Source: Candidatus Oceanisphaera merdipullorum
GTDB lineage: Bacteria > Pseudomonadota > Gammaproteobacteria > Enterobacterales > Aeromonadaceae
Direction of reading: 5' to 3'
Assembly: GCA_018883865.1 (NCBI GenBank)
Contig: JAHLFI010000050.1
Span: 1-57,462, forward strand
DNA: 57,462 nucleotides
Shown here: positions 52,963-57,462 of the stretch, piece after piece
Numbering within the stretch: the first letter of the stretch is position 1
How the letters are laid out: every line of letters begins with the position of its first letter
Notes under the pieces: model-generated
What the model was told of the DNA's origin: nothing
Seen by the model: the letters and a program-made list of their open reading frames with translations, nothing else
Database searches by the model: none
Made by a program: the position numbers and the translations under genes

Positions 52963-54831
52963 TTACTTACCCTGAAAACGATTTAAGTCGCTCATTACTT
53001 GCAGCAATAATGATAATTCTGGGCTGTCATCGGACTCTTGGCGATAGTCTTTGGCGCGCAATAACTGCATGTCGCCACGGCGATTAAATAGCGTTATGTC
53101 ATCATGCTGATAAATCGCATAATCGTCTTCGTCTGACGCTAAACGCCAGCGGTCCGCATCGGCTTTAAATAGCGATTGTCCAGTGCTGTAAGTGCGCGCT
53201 GGGCTTTCCACGCCTAGGGCTTGGCGCATCAGAGTCGGCACTAAGTCCAGCTGACTGGTCGGATAATCAAAGCTCATGGGTTGTTCGCGGCCTGGCCAAT
53301 CAATGACCAATGGCACATGAAGCTGGGCTAAAGAGTAGGCGTTACCTGAACCCCACGTATTATTCTCGTAATCGTTAAATTCCATGCCGTGGCCAGAGGT
53401 TACGATAATAATGGTATCGCGCTGCTTTTCCTCATCTGCGGCAGGTTGCGGTAACGATAATAATTGCCCCAATAGGCGATCCGTATAAAACACCGAATTA
53501 CGATAGCGGTTAAACAGCGCCTCGCGTTCGATATTTTGATAGGGCTCGGCCGGATTAACCTGCGTCAGTGAGGGCTGAAATGGGCCCGTCATGCCCTGGG
53601 GCAGATCGAGTTTGCTGATCGCATCTAAGTAGATAAACGAAAACCAAGGTCGTTGTTTATCTTGTTTTGCCAACCAGCTATTAAATGCGGCGACGGTTTG
53701 ACTGTCGCCGCTAGCGCCACCTTGAGTAGGGATAAGTGCGCTATGGCGTAAGGAGGAAAAAATTGCCTTTTGATAGACAGGTTTCTCCAAGCCGCCGCTG
53801 GCAAAGAGGCCAAAACGATAATCTTGGCGCTGCAATTCGCCGATCAATAATGGTGCCATGCCTTCTTTCTCGGCATCGCGCAGGTAACGACCCGGCAAGC
53901 TATAAAACAGACTAAATAGAGACGTTTGGGTCTCGTTGCCAGCGCTCAAGTGATTATTGAAACGTAAATGGCGATCGGCAAAACGATTGAGGTTTGGCAT
54001 GGTAATGGCATCGAGCTGATCGGCACGTAAACCATCGGCGACCACCAGCAAAATATTGGGGGCCAGTTCAGGTGCGTTCACTACGAGCGGGCGCAGCGGG
54101 TAGTTGAGCTTACGCTTAGCACTATCAGGCGTTTGTTTAGATAACTCTTTGTACTGGTCTTCGTCTAACCAGCCCTGCTTGATCAAGAAGCGTTTGGCGG
54201 TCATGGGGTACGACAGCGGGAAGTCGGCCTTTTGCTCGGTAATGGGGGTATACACATAAGCATCGGCCCAGATGTGCAGGCTGTGGGTCAGAAAAAAGCA
54301 CACTAAAAGCGGCACCGCTAATGGCCACGTCAGCGAACGCCGGCGGCGTTGGCTCCAGCGCCACAACCAGCCGGCGAGCCACAGCTCAAATAAGAATATG
54401 ACCGGCACCCACACAAACAACCAGCCCCAACCCGAGGCTTGCTCCGTTTGTGCTTGTTCGAGTAATAATCGCCATACCGTCGGGTTGAGGTGAAACTTGA
54501 ATAAACTAAAGACTTGCGAGTCGACCAGCAACAGCGTGAGGCCTGTGGTACCAATGGCGGCGGCCAGCCACTGCAAGGTGCGCAAATTAGGAAATAGAAA
54601 GGTCAGCGGAAACAGTGTGAGCAGATAGGTAAAAAAGGACAAAAACGCGAAATGCCCCGCCCAGCTGATCAACAAATAGAAGCTACCGAGCAAGGTGTCG
54701 GGCCAGCCGGCGATCCACAAAAAACGGCTAGCCACCAACATGGCGAGCAGCACGTTAAAGAAGACTAACCAGTGTCCCCAGCCAATAAGGTGAGAAACAT
54801 TGTCGCGATAGAGATGACCAGTTTTGAGCAT
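52963..54831 (-). CDS. yejM: YejM/PbgA/LapC inner-membrane LPS-sensing protein
   Basis: A 622-residue inner-membrane protein that in E. coli tunes LpxC degradation through LapB by sensing periplasmic-side LPS. Five N-terminal helices lie in about 1-190 (for example HWLVFFNVLLAMLVASRFLW and LAVPLLVCFFLTHSLHIW), followed by the linker with TAKRFLIKQGWLDEDQY and a sulfatase-like periplasmic domain (about 240-600) with NILLVVADGLRADQLDAITMPNLNRFA, IYLDAIS and IIVTSGHGMEFND. The fold is alkaline-phosphatase-like but the E. coli protein is not enzymatically active. It is 72 bases after yejL and in the same direction. Confidence 0.94.
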   Translation of the reverse strand: MLKTGHLYRDNVSHLIGWGHWLVFFNVLLAMLVASRFLWIAGWPDTLLGSFYLLISWAGHFAFLSFFTYLLTLFPLTFLFPNLRTLQWLAAAIGTTGLTLLLVDSQVFSLFKFHLNPTVWRLLLEQAQTEQASGWGWLFVWVPVIFLFELWLAGWLWRWSQRRRRSLTWPLAVPLLVCFFLTHSLHIWADAYVYTPITEQKADFPLSYPMTAKRFLIKQGWLDEDQYKELSKQTPDSAKRKLNYPLRPLVVNAPELAPNILLVVADGLRADQLDAITMPNLNRFADRHLRFNNHLSAGNETQTSLFSLFYSLPGRYLRDAEKEGMAPLLIGELQRQDYRFGLFASGGLEKPVYQKAIFSSLRHSALIPTQGGASGDSQTVAAFNSWLAKQDKQRPWFSFIYLDAISKLDLPQGMTGPFQPSLTQVNPAEPYQNIEREALFNRYRNSVFYTDRLLGQLLSLPQPAADEEKQRDTIIIVTSGHGMEFNDYENNTWGSGNAYSLAQLHVPLVIDWPGREQPMSFDYPTSQLDLVPTLMRQALGVESPARTYSTGQSLFKADADRWRLASDEDDYAIYQHDDITLFNRRGDMQLLRAKDYRQESDDSPELSLLLQVMSDLNRFQGK

Positions 54832-54903
54832 AATTAGGCAGTTTCGTTAATAGAGACGGCTAGCCTTCGGCCAGATTCAAGCGGTAGCGATAAAATAAGG
54901 CTC

Positions 54904-55131
54904 TTAATGAGCCCCTTTTTGCGTGTCTACTGACGCGGTTAACACCTTCGCAAACTTATCGGCGATGGCTTTGCGTCCACCGGGCGCAATTTGATGATTA
55001 ATAATATGGGTAGCCAAATTACCTAACACCATCAGGCGTAAGTCGGCCGGCGCCAAATGCTTATCCATCACGGCTTCAAGCTCGCTTAATAGCTGGTCAA
55101 ATTCTTTTTCATACTTAGAAATAACAGGCAT
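54904..55131 (-). CDS. yejL: YejL (DUF1414) protein
   Basis: A 75-residue soluble helical protein, the same size as E. coli YejL. It begins MPVISKYEKEFDQLLSELEAVMDKHLAPADLRLMVLGNLATHIIN, typical of the family. Its function is unknown. The conserved position between yejK and yejM, divergent from the former and co-directional with the latter, supports the call. Confidence 0.93.
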   Translation of the reverse strand: MPVISKYEKEFDQLLSELEAVMDKHLAPADLRLMVLGNLATHIINHQIAPGGRKAIADKFAKVLTASVDTQKGAH

Positions 55132-55208
55132 AGACGTTCAATCATGTATCTTGATAACAGGACGGCTATAATACCCCACCCCATCAGGCAACTCTACGGC
55201 AATCTGTT

Positions 55209-56204
55209 ATGAGCTTGGACATAGAACACATCATAGTACATTCCCTCTTTTTGGATGAGCAGGGTCAAACCCAGCTTGCCACGCGTGAGGATGATCTGGC
55301 CACGGGGCCGGCGGTTAATCATTTAATGGCCGAGCTGCATCATATTTACAACACCAAAGCCGGTAAGATTTTTGGCTACTTCAATGACGAAGACGACAGT
55401 TTTCGTGATCTGGTGCGCCGAGTCGAAGACCAAAGCCTGACGTTTGCCGCCTTTAGTCATCAGGCAAGTGATCGCTTACTAAGCGAACTGAAACGGCTGG
55501 ACATGAGCGAGCAAGGCGTGTTGATTTTTGTGCGCTACCAGTGGTTAGGCGCCCATTACTTATTGATTGCGCTGTTAGATAACAAAGACAGCGTGACCGT
55601 GACTGAAAAACTGGAAGTGAGTCACGCCAGCTACTTAGACTTGGGCAAAATGCAGTTAGCCGCACGCCTAGATTTAACTGAGTTGCGTATTCGCCCCGAA
55701 TCCAAGCGCTACTTCTCCTTTATCAAGGGTCGTGCCGGGCGCAAGGTCTCGGATTTCTTCCTGAACTTTTTATCCTGCGTGGAGGGCATGGATCCCAAGG
55801 CACAAAGCCAAGGCTTGCTGAAAGCGGTGGATGAGTTTTGCGAGGCGCGCCAATTAAGTCCAGCCGAGAAGCTGGAAAGTAAGGCATTGGTGAATAAATA
55901 CTGCCGCGAGCAGTTAAAAGAAGGCGAAGAGCTGGAGCTACGTGAGTTATCTGCCGAGATGGGCACAGATAACGACTTAGATTTTTATCAGTTTGTGAGC
56001 GAAGAGTATCAGCTGGAAGATAAGTTTCCGGTGGACCGCTCGGCCCTCAAAGGCCTGACCAAGTACGTGGGGTCAGGCGGTGGTTTAACCATTAGCTTCG
56101 ATCAAAAACTGCTCGGTGAGCGCATTCAATATGACGCCAATACCGATACCTTGGTCATTCAAGGTCTGCCACCCAATTTGAAATCGCAATTGGTGAAAGG
56201 ATAG
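55209..56204 (+). CDS. yejK: Nucleoid-associated protein YejK (NdpA)
   Basis: A 331-residue nucleoid protein (E. coli YejK 335). It has the N-terminal IEHIIVHSLFLDEQGQTQLATR stretch, the central RYFSFIKGRAGRKVSDFFLNFLSCVEGMDPKAQSQGLLKAV motif and the C-terminal LTKYVGSGGGLTISFDQKLLGERIQYD. It may modulate topoisomerases; known mainly as a DNA-associated protein. Divergent from yejL across 77 bases, as in E. coli. The ribosome site is weak. A terminator follows. Confidence 0.94.
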   Translation: MSLDIEHIIVHSLFLDEQGQTQLATREDDLATGPAVNHLMAELHHIYNTKAGKIFGYFNDEDDSFRDLVRRVEDQSLTFAAFSHQASDRLLSELKRLDMSEQGVLIFVRYQWLGAHYLLIALLDNKDSVTVTEKLEVSHASYLDLGKMQLAARLDLTELRIRPESKRYFSFIKGRAGRKVSDFFLNFLSCVEGMDPKAQSQGLLKAVDEFCEARQLSPAEKLESKALVNKYCREQLKEGEELELRELSAEMGTDNDLDFYQFVSEEYQLEDKFPVDRSALKGLTKYVGSGGGLTISFDQKLLGERIQYDANTDTLVIQGLPPNLKSQLVKG

Positions 56205-56229
56205 CCATCAGCGTTAAGCTATAAGCCAT

Positions 56230-56265
56230 AAAAAAACACCGAAACCTCAGGTCTCGGTGTTTTTT
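56230..56265. terminator. Bidirectional terminator between yejK and ahpF
   Basis: An AAAAAACACCGA / TCGGTGTTTTTT stem with a mismatch in its upper part lies 25-60 bases past yejK and about 30 past ahpF, which converge. Confidence 0.87.
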
Positions 56266-56295
56266 GGTCTTCAGCTAAGGCGTTACAGCCCTGTA

Positions 56296-57462
56296 TTAAG
56301 ATCTAATCAAGTAATCGAAGGCACTTAAGGCTGCGGTGGCACCCGCGCCCATGGCGATCACTATTTGTTTATGGGGAACGGTTGTCGCATCACCAGCGGC
56401 AAATACACCTGGTATTGAGGTGGCCCCCTTGGCATCAATAATTACTTCACCAAAACGGGTCAGTTCCACCGCTGAGCCTTGCAAGAATTCCGTATTCGGC
56501 ACCAAGCCAATTTGCACAAATATTCCTGCTAAACCTAAGTGGCGTGGTTTACCGCTGACTCTGTCTATGTAATGCAGACCGCTGACTTTATTACCGTCAC
56601 CCACAACCTCAGTGGTTTGGGCATTGGTAATAATGTCGATATTAGGCAAAGACTTGGCTTTACGTTGCAATACTTCATCGGCACGTAAGTTATCACCAAA
56701 CTCCAATACCGTTACGTGTTCCACTATGCCCGCCAAATCAATGGCCGCTTCGATGCCGGAGTTACCGCCACCCACAACTGCTACGCGTTTGCCTTTGTAG
56801 AAAGGGCCGTCACAGTGCGGACAGTAGGCTACGCCTTTATTGCGATATTCTTGTTCTCCGGGCACATTCAGCTCACGCCAGCGCGCTCCGGTAGCTAAAA
56901 TCACTGAGCGACTTTTTAGGGTAGCGCCACTGACTAGCGGCACCAATAAGCCCGCTTCATCTGAGTTGGCAGTGATGTCTGCCACACGCTGATTGGTAAT
57001 GATTTCCACGCCGTATTCTTTAACGTGTTGCTCTAGGCTGGCTGCCAATTTTGGACCTTCGGTGTAGGGTACGGAAATAAAGTTCTCTATACCCATAGTG
57101 TCCATTACCTGACCGCCAAAGCGCTCAGCCACCAAGCCGGTACGAATCCCCTTACGTGCTGCATAAATAGCCGCCGCCGCACCGGCAGGGCCACCGCCGA
57201 CCACTAGCACATCGAAGGGCGCTTGCTCGTTGAGTTGCTCAGCCTGGCGCTGCTCGGCACCACTATCTAACTTGTTGATGATCTCTTCTAGGCTCATGCG
57301 GCCTTGATCAAACAGCTCACCATTCAAATAGACGGCTGGCACTGCCATCACTTGGCGTTGTTCCACTTCCTCTTGAAAGAGGGCGCCGTCTATCATCACG
57401 TGCGTGATATTGGGATTAAGGGTGGCCATTAAATTTAATGCTTGCACTACGTCGGGGCAGTT
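56296..57462 (-). CDS. ahpF: Alkyl hydroperoxide reductase subunit F (AhpF), N-terminus beyond window
   Basis: AhpF transfers electrons from NADH to the peroxiredoxin AhpC. The frame is open to the right edge (first residues NCPDV), so about 130 N-terminal residues are outside. Seen first is the end of the thioredoxin-like N-terminal domain ([29 protein letters not shown]). Then come the FAD motif [21 protein letters not shown], redox pair in [43 protein letters not shown], and [21 protein letters not shown] at the C-terminus. The ahpC gene would be expected to the right. OxyR control is likely but not visible here. Confidence 0.96.
   Translation of the reverse strand, partial: NCPDVVQALNLMATLNPNITHVMIDGALFQEEVEQRQVMAVPAVYLNGELFDQGRMSLEEIINKLDSGAEQRQAEQLNEQAPFDVLVVGGGPAGAAAAIYAARKGIRTGLVAERFGGQVMDTMGIENFISVPYTEGPKLAASLEQHVKEYGVEIITNQRVADITANSDEAGLLVPLVSGATLKSRSVILATGARWRELNVPGEQEYRNKGVAYCPHCDGPFYKGKRVAVVGGGNSGIEAAIDLAGIVEHVTVLEFGDNLRADEVLQRKAKSLPNIDIITNAQTTEVVGDGNKVSGLHYIDRVSGKPRHLGLAGIFVQIGLVPNTEFLQGSAVELTRFGEVIIDAKGATSIPGVFAAGDATTVPHKQIVIAMGAGATAALSAFDYLIRS

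Noticed and set aside
1-57462. CRISPR arrays, insertion sequences, prophage, tRNA or rRNA genes
   Set aside because: No regularly spaced repeats, transposase or integrase frames, or tRNA/rRNA cores were found on reading both strands.

Overview
The window reads as chromosome of a free-living, probably marine or brackish gammaproteobacterium close to the Aeromonadales (Oceanimonas, Oceanisphaera or Zobellella type). Many genes are close relatives of Enterobacterales core genes in their usual neighbourhoods (yejK/yejL/yejM, ycaO, hmp, ettA, asd, lysO, bepA/perM/arsC, ahpF). Others have a Pseudomonas or Vibrio flavour: the ssuEADCBF order with ssuF, and a CrbS/CrbR-like pair. The assignment is inference from protein resemblance and gene order; no rRNA, tRNA, CRISPR array, insertion sequence or phage gene was recognised.

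Layout. 1-2.2 kb: end of a flagellar stator operon (motA cut by the window edge, motB) facing a lytic transglycosylase. 2.3-9 kb: small envelope proteins, a glutaredoxin-like protein, a CitE-like lyase, flavohaemoglobin hmp with a strong NsrR-type operator, DUF4202, azlCD, an LprI-like protein and an outer-membrane barrel. 9-19.5 kb: ettA, an orphan BMP-family binding protein, a tonB-exbB-exbD operon with a Fur-box-like site, a CBS protein, benE, a fasciclin protein, rhlE and ugpQ. 19.5-25.3 kb: a 950-base AT-rich stretch and then a complete sulfonate operon ssuEADCBF. 25.4-33.4 kb: globin-coupled diguanylate cyclase dosC, ChaN-like lipoprotein, HcaT-like transporter, and a hybrid SLC5-type sensor kinase facing its likely LuxR-type regulator.

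33.4-44 kb: a possible 47-residue membrane protein, a DUF3108 protein, a CbiM-like membrane protein, an ScsC-like disulfide protein, ycaO, asd, lysO and a basic amino-acid ABC transporter operon in the order ATPase, binding protein, two permeases. 44-50.2 kb: DUF2069/arsC, a TlpA-like lipoprotein, bepA, and a tusA-like/perM/sodium symporter operon. 50.3-57.5 kb: cnoX-like, a phosphopantetheinyl transferase, an NlpC/P60 lipoprotein, yejM-yejL diverging from yejK, and ahpF cut by the right edge.

The themes are nutrient uptake (sulfonate, basic amino acids, branched-chain amino acids, benzoate, iron through TonB), redox and nitrosative protection (Hmp, AhpF, thioredoxin-fold proteins) and envelope maintenance (BepA, YejM, MltD-like, NlpC). 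No clearly new multi-gene system stands out. The most interesting unexplained items are an orphan terminator downstream of a Fur box, a hairpin-dense tract at 45.5-45.7 kb, a small untracked membrane ORF at 33.6 kb, DUF4202 diverging from NsrR-controlled hmp, and a perfect hairpin in the AT-rich stretch before ssuE.
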